The translations under genes were made by a program, and so were the position numbers. Positions 1-8,004 of a DNA stretch of 18,252 nt are shown one piece after another. The notes beneath the pieces are model-generated. The model worked only from the letters and a program-made list of their open reading frames with translations. It did no database searches and was not told where the DNA came from. Source of the stretch: Prevotella sp. UBA1378 (GTDB taxonomy: Bacteria; Bacteroidota; Bacteroidia; Bacteroidales; Bacteroidaceae); contig DBRC01000014.1 in assembly GCA_002305505.1 (NCBI GenBank), forward strand, positions 1-18,252, given 5' to 3'. Position 1 is the first letter of the stretch. Every line of letters begins with the position of its first letter.

Positions 1-3
1 TCG

Positions 4-21
4 GATTTATTGCAATAAATC
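4..21. repeat. 18-base perfect palindrome, diverged copy of the HU-leader repeat
   Basis: GATTTATTGCAATAAATC is its own reverse complement. It lies 30 bases beyond the regulator stop codon. It contains TATTGCAATAAATC, the same 14 bases found three times before the HU-HIG gene, and is preceded by TCGGA, also part of that repeat. On the plus strand it is followed by CTTTTT, so it could act as a weak, AT-rich terminator. Its relation to the distant repeat array is real in sequence but unexplained in function. Confidence 0.7.
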
Positions 22-50
22 TTTTTGCCCCTTATCCGCCTGCTGCCATC

Positions 51-3000
51 TCACGCCTTTTTCTGCCTGTTAACAAACTCACGTGGAGAAAGCCCGAACT
101 TCTTATGGAAGCATTTACCGAAATAGCCCACATCCGTAAATCCTGTCTTATAAGCTATGTCCGTGATATTCATATCCGTGTTTTTCAAAAGGTCTACAGC
201 CTTGTTCAACTTATACTCTCTCACGAACTCAACGGGAGAGCAGCCGGTAAGGTTTTTTATTTTCTTGAAGAATGCCGACCGGCTCAGCCCTATTTCGTTG
301 GCAATCGAGTCGATATTAAAACCGGGATTCTCCAAGTTGTTTTCTATAATCCTATTGATATTCTCGACAAACGTCTTGTTCTTCTGCTCGAGATAGAACT
401 TTGTTTTCAGCTCCGACAGCTTTGTCTGGATATACACGTCATTGCGCATCCGGATCCAATAGAGTGCGAAACGGCCGGAAGCGTACAGCAAAGCCAGTCC
501 GAGGACAATATATATGACGTAAGCCCACCATGTGGCCCACCATGGCGGAAGAATCACAATATCCAGTTCGCACGAACTGCTGACGCTGGGATTCGAGGCA
601 TCCAATGCCTCTACACGGAAACGGTACCTGCCCGACGGTACCTTTGTATAAGAGGCGATGCGGTTATGCCCGCTGTAATGCCAGTCGACATCGTAGCCGT
701 CTAACCGGTAACGGTAGTTCACCCTATCCTGATTATTGTAGTTGAGCGCGGCAAACTCTAAAGTGAACATATTCTGGTTGTGCTGCAGTTCAAGGTATTT
801 CGTCCTTGTAACCGCCCGTTCGATGAGCGGTTCACCGGTGCTACTGCGTATATCCTGATTGTTCACCGTGCACCCAACGATATATACGGGATAACGCGAA
901 ACGGAGGCCGTTATACGGTCGGGGCGGAAAGTCAGGATGCCTTGTTTGCACCCCATCCATATCTCCCCGTTACTGTTTCTCAGCGATGCCGTCTCTTCCA
1001 TCTGCACGTCGGGAAACCCGTCGTACTTATCAAAGTTGCGTATGCGGTTGCTCTTCCGCTCATAACACGACAATCCTTCATCGTTACCCAGCCATAACCG
1101 CCCCTGATTGTCTTCTATCATGGACACGATGACGTCGCTCTGTAAGCCTTCCCTGATACCCAGCGGTTTGAATACCGGTACATGGTTTTCGGCATCATAT
1201 CCCGTAATGCGGCTCAGTCCGCCACCGAAAGCGCCCATCCATACCGTCTGTTCCCTGTCCTTGTAAAGCGTGTATACATCGCTGTTGGCAAAAGTGGAAA
1301 GGTCTTTGCGGCGGTACATCTCAAACTGTATCTTCCCTACATCCGTAAAACGTGCGTCGAAGCTCATCAGGCCATCAATTGTGCCCACCCAGATACGGCC
1401 GTTACTGTCTTCCACCATATTGCGCACCTCCATGTAAAGGCCATACGCGGGATAGTTTGTAAAGCCATTATACTTGTTCTTGAACTCCACCTTCCCGTTC
1501 CTCTCCACCATCAGGTTCAAGCCGCCGTCGAGCGTTCCCGCCCAGATACGTCCCCGGCTATCCTGATAGGTGATGTAAACGTTGTTGCCGCTGATGCTCT
1601 TGGGGTCGGTAGCATCGTGCTTGTAATGCTCAAAGCGGTAGCCGCCTGGTACCGAAGCGTCGGGAACCGCCTTCACCAAGCCGTCGCCCTTGGTCGACAG
1701 CCACAGGCGGCCGGCCTTGTCGGGCATGATATAATATACGCTGCCTATACGGTATTCGCTGTAAGGATAGGTGCGTTTCAGGTTGCCGTTGGCATCCAGT
1801 ATATACAAGTCGCGGTTGCGGGTGCCCACCCACACATCGCCATTGGCCGCCTGGTAAAGCGAACGTATGCCGCCCGCAGCCGGCTGTTTCCCTGGCAAAT
1901 GAATCATCCGGAAGTGGTGCATCGGGAAATTAAACCGGTATATCCCCCTGTCGGTCGAGGTTAGCCAAAGCTGCCCATCGCTGTCCTTATTCATGCTGAA
2001 ATAGCGCGAATTTTCCTTTGCATCCGACATCTCAGGCAGCCGGGCAATATTTATCATCTGCATTGTTTCCCGGTCGATATACAACGCTTCGCCTGCCGAT
2101 GTAAGGAAAAAGATGCCGTGGCTCCCTGCATCGCAAAAAGACGGCTCACAGATACGGCCTGATAAAGAGAACGGGAACCGGTGGCTGGTTTTCTTCCCGA
2201 GGTCGTAACACACGATGGCCGCCCTGTCTTCTACTATCCATAACCGCCCGTCGTTGTCAACGTATCCGCTTTTTACGGCCGGCAGGTTCACCGGGACGCC
2301 GCGTACCTCCATGCTTTTGCCCGTCTTCAGGTCATAGCGTACGATGCCCTTGTCATCTACAAACCACAATTCCTTCCCGCATTGGAATGCACTGCTGCAC
2401 GAAGCTTTCATGAACGGCGGAAGTTCCGTCTGCCTGCTCTTGACCGAAAAGATATTATAGTCAGTGCCCACCCAACTGATTCGCCCCGACCGATAGCTGA
2501 GGATATTCCCCGTAAGCTGGCCGTTAAACGGGGTGACATGCCCTTTCGAACTGACCAACAGCCTTACCTCCACTTTTCCTTCCTCGGTTGTCCGTGCCGA
2601 CAAAAGGTTCTTATCTTTGGTCAGTAACAGCACATGGCCATCATCCGTCGGTTGTATCTTGATAACTTGGATATTCTGCGAAAAGGCCTTTATCTCGTCG
2701 TAAACAGACTGGAAAGTCTCTGTATCACGAAAGAACACGGAGAGCTTCCAGTCTAAAGTCTTTACCCATATATTCCCTTGTCCGTCTTCAGCCATGCTCT
2801 CGATTTTGCGCGGAGGCTGCCCGGTATCTGTTGCATAGAACCGATTATAGGCAAGGAACTTGGCACCATCGAAACGGCAAAGGCCATACCATGTGCCAAA
2901 CCACAAGAAACCGTCGCGCGACTTCAGTGAGCAGTATACAATATTATTGGCTAACCCTTGTTCTTCGGTATAATGGGCCACCAGCATATCTACATACTCA

Positions 3001-3065
3001 CGCCTGGGCTGTGCACCGGCCTGAATACATGAAAACAAACATATAAGAGCTATCAGTCTTCGCAT
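51..3065 (-). CDS. HTCS-like membrane-bound sensor/AraC regulator lacking kinase and receiver
   Basis: This is probably the glycan-sensing transcription regulator of the enzyme operon that ends 51 bases upstream. I chose the ATG at 3065 because it gives a clean signal peptide (MRRLIALICLFSCIQAGAQ); an upstream TTG at 3104 would add 13 residues before it. Residues from about 25 to 745 are two-component-regulator propeller repeats (GRIWVGT, GRLWLST, GDVWVGT and similar). A Y_Y_Y domain follows at about 775-839 (YRYRLDGYD), then one membrane helix at about 846-870, a charged linker of about 25 residues, and an AraC-type DNA-binding domain at about 897-1000 with helix-turn-helix motifs near 916-941 and 965-994. 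A standard hybrid two-component system of about 1300-1400 aa has HisKA, HATPase and receiver domains between the membrane helix and the AraC domain; none is present. Ligand binding therefore probably acts on DNA binding directly across the membrane. The architecture is read from the sequence; the ligand is unknown. Confidence 0.9.
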   Translation of the reverse strand: MRRLIALICLFSCIQAGAQPRREYVDMLVAHYTEEQGLANNIVYCSLKSRDGFLWFGTWYGLCRFDGAKFLAYNRFYATDTGQPPRKIESMAEDGQGNIWVKTLDWKLSVFFRDTETFQSVYDEIKAFSQNIQVIKIQPTDDGHVLLLTKDKNLLSARTTEEGKVEVRLLVSSKGHVTPFNGQLTGNILSYRSGRISWVGTDYNIFSVKSRQTELPPFMKASCSSAFQCGKELWFVDDKGIVRYDLKTGKSMEVRGVPVNLPAVKSGYVDNDGRLWIVEDRAAIVCYDLGKKTSHRFPFSLSGRICEPSFCDAGSHGIFFLTSAGEALYIDRETMQMINIARLPEMSDAKENSRYFSMNKDSDGQLWLTSTDRGIYRFNFPMHHFRMIHLPGKQPAAGGIRSLYQAANGDVWVGTRNRDLYILDANGNLKRTYPYSEYRIGSVYYIMPDKAGRLWLSTKGDGLVKAVPDASVPGGYRFEHYKHDATDPKSISGNNVYITYQDSRGRIWAGTLDGGLNLMVERNGKVEFKNKYNGFTNYPAYGLYMEVRNMVEDSNGRIWVGTIDGLMSFDARFTDVGKIQFEMYRRKDLSTFANSDVYTLYKDREQTVWMGAFGGGLSRITGYDAENHVPVFKPLGIREGLQSDVIVSMIEDNQGRLWLGNDEGLSCYERKSNRIRNFDKYDGFPDVQMEETASLRNSNGEIWMGCKQGILTFRPDRITASVSRYPVYIVGCTVNNQDIRSSTGEPLIERAVTRTKYLELQHNQNMFTLEFAALNYNNQDRVNYRYRLDGYDVDWHYSGHNRIASYTKVPSGRYRFRVEALDASNPSVSSSCELDIVILPPWWATWWAYVIYIVLGLALLYASGRFALYWIRMRNDVYIQTKLSELKTKFYLEQKNKTFVENINRIIENNLENPGFNIDSIANEIGLSRSAFFKKIKNLTGCSPVEFVREYKLNKAVDLLKNTDMNITDIAYKTGFTDVGYFGKCFHKKFGLSPREFVNRQKKA

Positions 3066-3116
3066 TCTGTGCGTAAAGTTATTGCAAAAAGAGCAAACAT
3101 GCAAATTTCTTAGCGA

Positions 3117-5702
3117 TTATTTGCCTATTCCAAAATCGGCCTGCTGCTGTTCCACTTCTTCCAGCAGCTTTGTTTTCTGTTCTTCCGTAAGCGCTGCCGG
3201 CTGCATTCCCGGCACCTTCCCTGCTGCGGTCCCGCTTGTTTTCAGGCCGCCATCCGGCATCCGGCTGTCGCCCATCTGCTGCTGTCCGTAGGGTATGCTT
3301 TCCATTTCCAGCTCGGCTGCGGCCGGCGCATGCGTCCCGGGATATTGCACCTCGGCATGTATTGTTATTTTCCCGGCCTTCCGGGTACTGCGCACGAGGA
3401 TGGGGGCACTGCCCCACTCTACAGCACGCGGATTGGCATTAATCTGGCCATCGTCGATCAACTCTCCTTCGCCGGTCACGGTGAATACGATGTTCTCTTT
3501 GGCCAACCGCCTTACGTTACCGTTGTCGTCGGTCACCTCGGCCACCACGACGATGAAGTCGCTGCCGTCGGCCACCAGCTTACGCCCCATCTCGTCGGCA
3601 TACAGGCGCAGTTTGGTACTGCGGCGCGAAGGCATGCGCCGCTCCGTGCACACCACTTTTCCGTTCACGATTCCCTCTGCCGTCATGTTCACCTTCTGCC
3701 ATGCCTTTTGTTTGTAGCTGTAGTCGCGGGCTTCCCAAAAGTCCCATACATTCCGGAATACCACCGGCCGGTTGTAATCATCCGACAGCGGATGCTCTAC
3801 GGGCAGTGTCCAGCTCTTAGCTCCGTCGTAAAGTGACAGGCGCACGCTGTCGCAATTGCTGAACACCGTCACGTCGTTATCCGAAAACTGCCCCATCTCA
3901 TGGGCGATGTAAGCCATAGGCGACGATGCCTTAGGCACCTGTGAGGCAAACATATAAAAGGCGTATTTCGGTTGGCGGAAAGCGTCGTAGATACCACCCC
4001 AGTAAGGGTCGGGATGATAGCCGCGCTGGTGGTCGAACGGATGCCATTGGCAACCGCCTAGGAACTGGCCCGTGGTCTGGAACATCTCGCCGGTTGTTTT
4101 TGCCAACGACAGGGCCTGCATCAGCTGCGGGCGTTCGCCCCAACTGCGCGATGCTCTGTTCAGGTTGTTATGCGCATACCAGTCGTCTACGTATTCGCCG
4201 AACTCGCGGGTCAGAATACACTGCTTGGGTTTCCCGGGCAGCAGGTCGTCGCCCGGCCATCCGTACACCACATCGTAATTTTCAGCTACACCGGCCGAAT
4301 GCACATCGGCTGCTGCCACCGGACGATACGGGTATGGGTATTCGTCTTTCGTTATTTGCAACGACTTCAAAGCAAAGCTCTCCGGAAAACGGGTTTCGTT
4401 CAAGATGGGTTCCCACATCAGCACCGACGGGTGATTGCGGTCGCGGCGGATGATTTCACGGGTGTTCTGCAACACCCGCTCCTCAAACTCCGGCTCCTTG
4501 TTCCAATACTGCCACCCGGGGGTGGCCACGATGACGAAAAGCCCCAGTTCGTCGCAGGCATCCATGAACGAGGGATCCTGTGGATAATGTGCCGTGCGGA
4601 TAAGGTTGAATCCGGCCTGCTTCAGCCGGAGGGCATCACGCCACTGCTGACTGTTAGGCACGGCATTGCCCACATAGGCAAAATCCTGATGGCGGTTGGC
4701 TCCCACAAACTGGCGGTAACGCCGGCCGTTCAACCAAAAACCATCCTTGCCCTTAAAGGCAAACGAACGGATACCTATTCTTGTCTTGCCCCCGTCGAGC
4801 GTCTGCCGGCCGTCCTTTACGCGGGTCTCTATAGAATATAAATAAGGCGACTCCGGCGACCACAGCTGCGGCCGCTCTACCCTTATTTCCTGTTTCACCG
4901 TGGCCTTGCCGCCATGCCCCACGACGGTATGCGTGCGCAGCGTTTTTATCCGCCTTCCTGCTGCGTCGCACAGCGTTGTCTCTACAGTCACTCTCCTGTC
5001 GCGCTTATCCACATTGCGCAGCTCCGTGTCGACGTATACCTCGGCAGATTTTTCCGTGATATTAGCATAATGGACGAAGATACCGCCGCCGGCCACCTTG
5101 TTTTCATCAATCACATCGGTAATGAATACCTCATTGCGGGCTATCAGCCACACGTCCCTATAGATACCTCCATGATAGGCGAAATCGAGCGTATACTGCG
5201 GTTTTCCTGGCGGATAACTCTTATCGTCCGAGTTGTCGGCCATCACTGCCACGACGCACCGGTCGCCCTTGCGCAACCCTGCTTCGTCCAGATTGACCGT
5301 TACGGGCAGATAACCTCCTGTATGTTCTTTCACGAGCCGGCCGTTCACGTAAATCTTCTGCTTTCCCATGATGGCCTCAAAATAAAGCTCCGCATGCTCG
5401 GCCGGCACGGTAAAATGCTTGCGGTACCAAGCCACACCTTGATAGTTGCGCCCGCCCGACGCTTCTGCAGGCGACAGTTTTACGCTATGGGGCGTCGAAA
5501 CTACTTCCCACCCCGTATCATCATAGTCTGTACGGTAAGCATCAGGAACATCACCGATGCAGAACCGCCATTCCGGATTAAAGTTCCACACCTGCCGCCC
5601 TTGGTCGGCTATAGGGAACAGGCCTGCAACAGATGTTTCCTGTGCCAGTACCGTCAATGCAGCGACAACGAATAATGTCGTCAACACGCTTTTCATCTTC
5701 AT
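3117..5702 (-). CDS. Exported glycoside hydrolase family 2 enzyme (861 aa)
   Basis: This is a retaining exo-acting glycosidase of family GH2; the sugar removed (galactose, glucuronic acid, arabinose or other) cannot be fixed from sequence. The signal peptide is residues 1-20 (MKMKSVLTTLFVVAALTVLA), with a second possible ATG two codons in. The GH2 sugar-binding domain covers about 40-190, the immunoglobulin-like domain about 190-310 and the TIM barrel about 315-600 (GANRHQDF, LIRTAHYP). The acid/base is predicted as Glu436 in WEPILNET, with a two-residue change from the common W-S-x-G-N-E form, and the nucleophile as Glu500 in LTREFGEY. Beta-sandwich domains follow to about 800. The last 60 residues are an unusual Gln/Gly-rich linker and a charged helix. 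The gene starts 22 bases after the GH95-like gene and is followed by the regulator. Family assignment is secure; substrate is not. Confidence 0.93.
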   Translation of the reverse strand: MKMKSVLTTLFVVAALTVLAQETSVAGLFPIADQGRQVWNFNPEWRFCIGDVPDAYRTDYDDTGWEVVSTPHSVKLSPAEASGGRNYQGVAWYRKHFTVPAEHAELYFEAIMGKQKIYVNGRLVKEHTGGYLPVTVNLDEAGLRKGDRCVVAVMADNSDDKSYPPGKPQYTLDFAYHGGIYRDVWLIARNEVFITDVIDENKVAGGGIFVHYANITEKSAEVYVDTELRNVDKRDRRVTVETTLCDAAGRRIKTLRTHTVVGHGGKATVKQEIRVERPQLWSPESPYLYSIETRVKDGRQTLDGGKTRIGIRSFAFKGKDGFWLNGRRYRQFVGANRHQDFAYVGNAVPNSQQWRDALRLKQAGFNLIRTAHYPQDPSFMDACDELGLFVIVATPGWQYWNKEPEFEERVLQNTREIIRRDRNHPSVLMWEPILNETRFPESFALKSLQITKDEYPYPYRPVAAADVHSAGVAENYDVVYGWPGDDLLPGKPKQCILTREFGEYVDDWYAHNNLNRASRSWGERPQLMQALSLAKTTGEMFQTTGQFLGGCQWHPFDHQRGYHPDPYWGGIYDAFRQPKYAFYMFASQVPKASSPMAYIAHEMGQFSDNDVTVFSNCDSVRLSLYDGAKSWTLPVEHPLSDDYNRPVVFRNVWDFWEARDYSYKQKAWQKVNMTAEGIVNGKVVCTERRMPSRRSTKLRLYADEMGRKLVADGSDFIVVVAEVTDDNGNVRRLAKENIVFTVTGEGELIDDGQINANPRAVEWGSAPILVRSTRKAGKITIHAEVQYPGTHAPAAAELEMESIPYGQQQMGDSRMPDGGLKTSGTAAGKVPGMQPAALTEEQKTKLLEEVEQQQADFGIGK

Positions 5703-5724
5703 GTTTATTTCTTTTATTGTATAT

Positions 5725-7947
5725 CTATTCCTGACGTGGCAAATCTATCACCACATCTTTTTCCCTCTCTTCCGGCGTCACTTTCAGTTCCGTCACTTTT
5801 CCTGCTTTCAGCGTAGCCTCAACCGTAGTCTGCCGGCCGGCATGCAGCTTAAAGCGCACATCCCAGTCCTTCGGCCATGCAGGGAAAAGGTGGATTTTTC
5901 CACCAGCCTCCTGCAAAAGCATCATTTGTAAGCCGAGCATGCCGCTGCCGCCACGGTTGTGGTCGGGTGCCCAATCGTAGCCGGGCGGCCAGAAAGCCGG
6001 GAAGCGGTACGGCCCGTCGGCCAGTTTTTCTTTTGTCAAGCGCACTGCCTCGTCTGTCAGCCCTAAACAGGCTGCCCAGATATTGTCCTGTTTCCATCCA
6101 GCAGCCGAACGGAACTTTACAGCATCCGGATCATACAGGTACGTATTGCGCGCCGTTTCTATACCGGGCAAACCCACCCCGTAGATGCGCCAGGGGAATA
6201 CAGGGTACAATTGCGGTGTTTCCACATTGTTCACCCGCTCCCATGTTACGGCAGGCGCTATCATCTGCCGGCCTGCCACGCAGCGGAGCGGTATTTCGGG
6301 GATACGGTCCAACATGTCGCGGTATACCTTGGCTGTATCTGTTTCTAAAAAGGTTGTCAGCACTGCGCGCAGCGCCGCGATGGTCGACGACGGGTTGTAG
6401 GCCATCTTATAGGTTTCACAGGCCGCCCCCGGATAAATCACCAGTTTCCCGTTTCCGTCCAACTCTTTCCGCCCGCGCTGCCTTGCCAAATAGCGGTAAT
6501 GCTCGTCGAAGAACGTAAGTGAGCTGCGGATAAGGGGCAGGTACTTATCAATGTCCATCCCGGCATAGCTCTTTGCAAGCAGAATCATTTGGCAAAACTC
6601 CAGCACCGTATCCCATTCGTACTCCAGCCATGCGTTGTACTCCACTCCTTTGTCGAAATACTCCGGACGCTTGTTGCCGTATTCGGCAGGGTTGGGCAAC
6701 CCGAAGTTTTCTATCTGCTCGGCGAAGCATCCGCCGCCGTGCCCCCAATAAATACGTGAACGCACTTCGGCCGTGTGCAGTATGCGGCGGTAATAGTCAA
6801 ACTGAGCCGGCATCATGTCGGCATCGCCGCTCGCCAGCATCGGCCAGTAAACCAACCGCTGGTTCTGTGCCGTATGTGTGCCGCCGCCCCATTTACGGAA
6901 ATCGGGCGTATAGGCCGATGTGCTGTCCGCATACTGCGGGTCAAACGTAAAGAGCCCCCCATTAAACTTCGTCGGCCACAATCCTTTCGCATTGCATCCC
7001 AGCATATAGCGGAACAACGTATAGTTACGGGCCATGCCGGCAGCCTCGCCGCCGGCCTCGATATAGCTCCGCTGCCAGAAATCTTGCCACCAGCGCCTAC
7101 TGGCCCGGCGGTCGCGCGACACATTTATCTGCTGCTCCGTAGCTTGCAGGGTTTGCTCAAAATCGGCAGTGCTCCCCTGCACGTTCGCCAGTGTTATTCG
7201 TATGTGATGGTAGCGCCGGGCTGTCCCGTCACTTCCCGTCATCCTCCCTCCGGTCACCAGGTTGCCGATGGGATTATAAAGCTGTGCGGCATCGGCCGAC
7301 AGTCCTTGTTGTGCTACCGTTACGTCGAAAACCGTTTTCGCCGGATTGCGGTGCCAGAACGTTACGGTATTCCCTTGGCTGCGTATACTGTCCTTGCCCG
7401 TTACAAGACCAGCAGGGACGGTCCATTTATACGAACATTGTTGTCCCTCGCGCTTGTCTATCAGGCGGTCGGCCGTGCGCCAACTCTCGTATTCGGCTTT
7501 CACCGTTACCGGTCGGCCGCAGTTCACTTCTACATGTACAACGGGGCGGAACACATCTGCCCAAATAACGACCGTCGATTGCCCGTCGGACAGCGAAACA
7601 TAGCCATCGTTCAAATGCAGCGTCTGGCGTATCCGCCCGGCCTGCAGTGCCGGTGCCAGGCGGATGCGGAACCGCCCGGCTTTCAGCAGTGTATTGTTCT
7701 CGTCAAAAGAGCCGCTACGACAAAGGTAGAAGACTACATCGCCCTCCTCCGTCCATATATTCATACCGACATCGCCGCCCCCACACGGCATCGACTCCGA
7801 AGAGTTCGTCCCTGCCGATGTCCACACATAGTCGCCGGGCTGGGCAGCAAGGGAGAGGACAGACAGAAAGAAAAGGAAGAAACTGCTACCCCTTTTTACA
7901 AAGGGGCTAAACACACCTATATAATATGTTAATATCTTCATCGCCAT
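5725..7947 (-). CDS. DUF5703 / GH95-like exported glycoside hydrolase (740 aa)
   Basis: This is probably an inverting exo-glycosidase related to GH95 (alpha-L-fucosidase and alpha-L-galactosidase); its activity is not established. The N-terminal beta domain (about 37-290) has the family-like opening ESMPCGGGDVGMNIW. The remainder looks like an (alpha/alpha)6 barrel. By my own alignment to GH95 motifs, YPGAACETYK puts Glu511 at the general acid and PDHNRGGSGMLG puts Asp662 at the base position. QNQRLVYWPM matches the NxNxxxNYWPA segment but keeps only the second Asn (Asn362; the first aligns with Ala360). The start is the ATG at 7947 or 7941. The signal peptide has an unusually long n-region before SSFFLFFLSVLSLAAQ, and a perfect hairpin lies inside its coding DNA. 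The gene starts 41 bases after the acetylesterase gene in the same operon. The changed Asn may mean a shifted specificity. Confidence 0.85.
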   Translation of the reverse strand: MAMKILTYYIGVFSPFVKRGSSFFLFFLSVLSLAAQPGDYVWTSAGTNSSESMPCGGGDVGMNIWTEEGDVVFYLCRSGSFDENNTLLKAGRFRIRLAPALQAGRIRQTLHLNDGYVSLSDGQSTVVIWADVFRPVVHVEVNCGRPVTVKAEYESWRTADRLIDKREGQQCSYKWTVPAGLVTGKDSIRSQGNTVTFWHRNPAKTVFDVTVAQQGLSADAAQLYNPIGNLVTGGRMTGSDGTARRYHHIRITLANVQGSTADFEQTLQATEQQINVSRDRRASRRWWQDFWQRSYIEAGGEAAGMARNYTLFRYMLGCNAKGLWPTKFNGGLFTFDPQYADSTSAYTPDFRKWGGGTHTAQNQRLVYWPMLASGDADMMPAQFDYYRRILHTAEVRSRIYWGHGGGCFAEQIENFGLPNPAEYGNKRPEYFDKGVEYNAWLEYEWDTVLEFCQMILLAKSYAGMDIDKYLPLIRSSLTFFDEHYRYLARQRGRKELDGNGKLVIYPGAACETYKMAYNPSSTIAALRAVLTTFLETDTAKVYRDMLDRIPEIPLRCVAGRQMIAPAVTWERVNNVETPQLYPVFPWRIYGVGLPGIETARNTYLYDPDAVKFRSAAGWKQDNIWAACLGLTDEAVRLTKEKLADGPYRFPAFWPPGYDWAPDHNRGGSGMLGLQMMLLQEAGGKIHLFPAWPKDWDVRFKLHAGRQTTVEATLKAGKVTELKVTPEEREKDVVIDLPRQE
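7889..7906. repeat. Perfect hairpin inside the signal-peptide coding region
   Basis: CCCCTTT and AAAGGGG form a 7-base perfect stem around a 4-base loop. It encodes part of the n-region of the GH95-like protein (around PFVKRG). In the minus-strand transcript it begins about 40 nucleotides after the start codon. It may affect mRNA stability or translation, or be a copy of a dispersed short palindrome; no poly-U tract follows, so it is not an obvious terminator. Confidence 0.6.
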
Positions 7948-7957
7948 CTTTTGTAGA

Positions 7958-8004
7958 CTAATGGGGCTTATTTTACTTCGTGGGCTTTCTAAGGCTTATA
8001 AGCC
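7958..8004. repeat. Short palindromic repeat cluster at the 3' end of the acetylesterase gene
   Basis: This stretch holds the 12-base perfect palindrome GGCTTATAAGCC (7993-8004), a GGGCTTT segment, and CTAATGGGGC (7958-7967). The same two end motifs, in the same order and orientation, are found at 9433-9459 upstream of the acetylesterase gene. The palindrome overlaps the end of the reading frame and encodes its last residues, AYKP. Confidence 0.6.

Noticed and set aside
3066..3116. A separate promoter for the regulator gene
   Set aside because: On the minus strand CATGTTTG and GAAATTTG each fit the TAnnTTTG consensus only partly, and spacing to an upstream TTTG is only acceptable for the second. 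Too weak to annotate.
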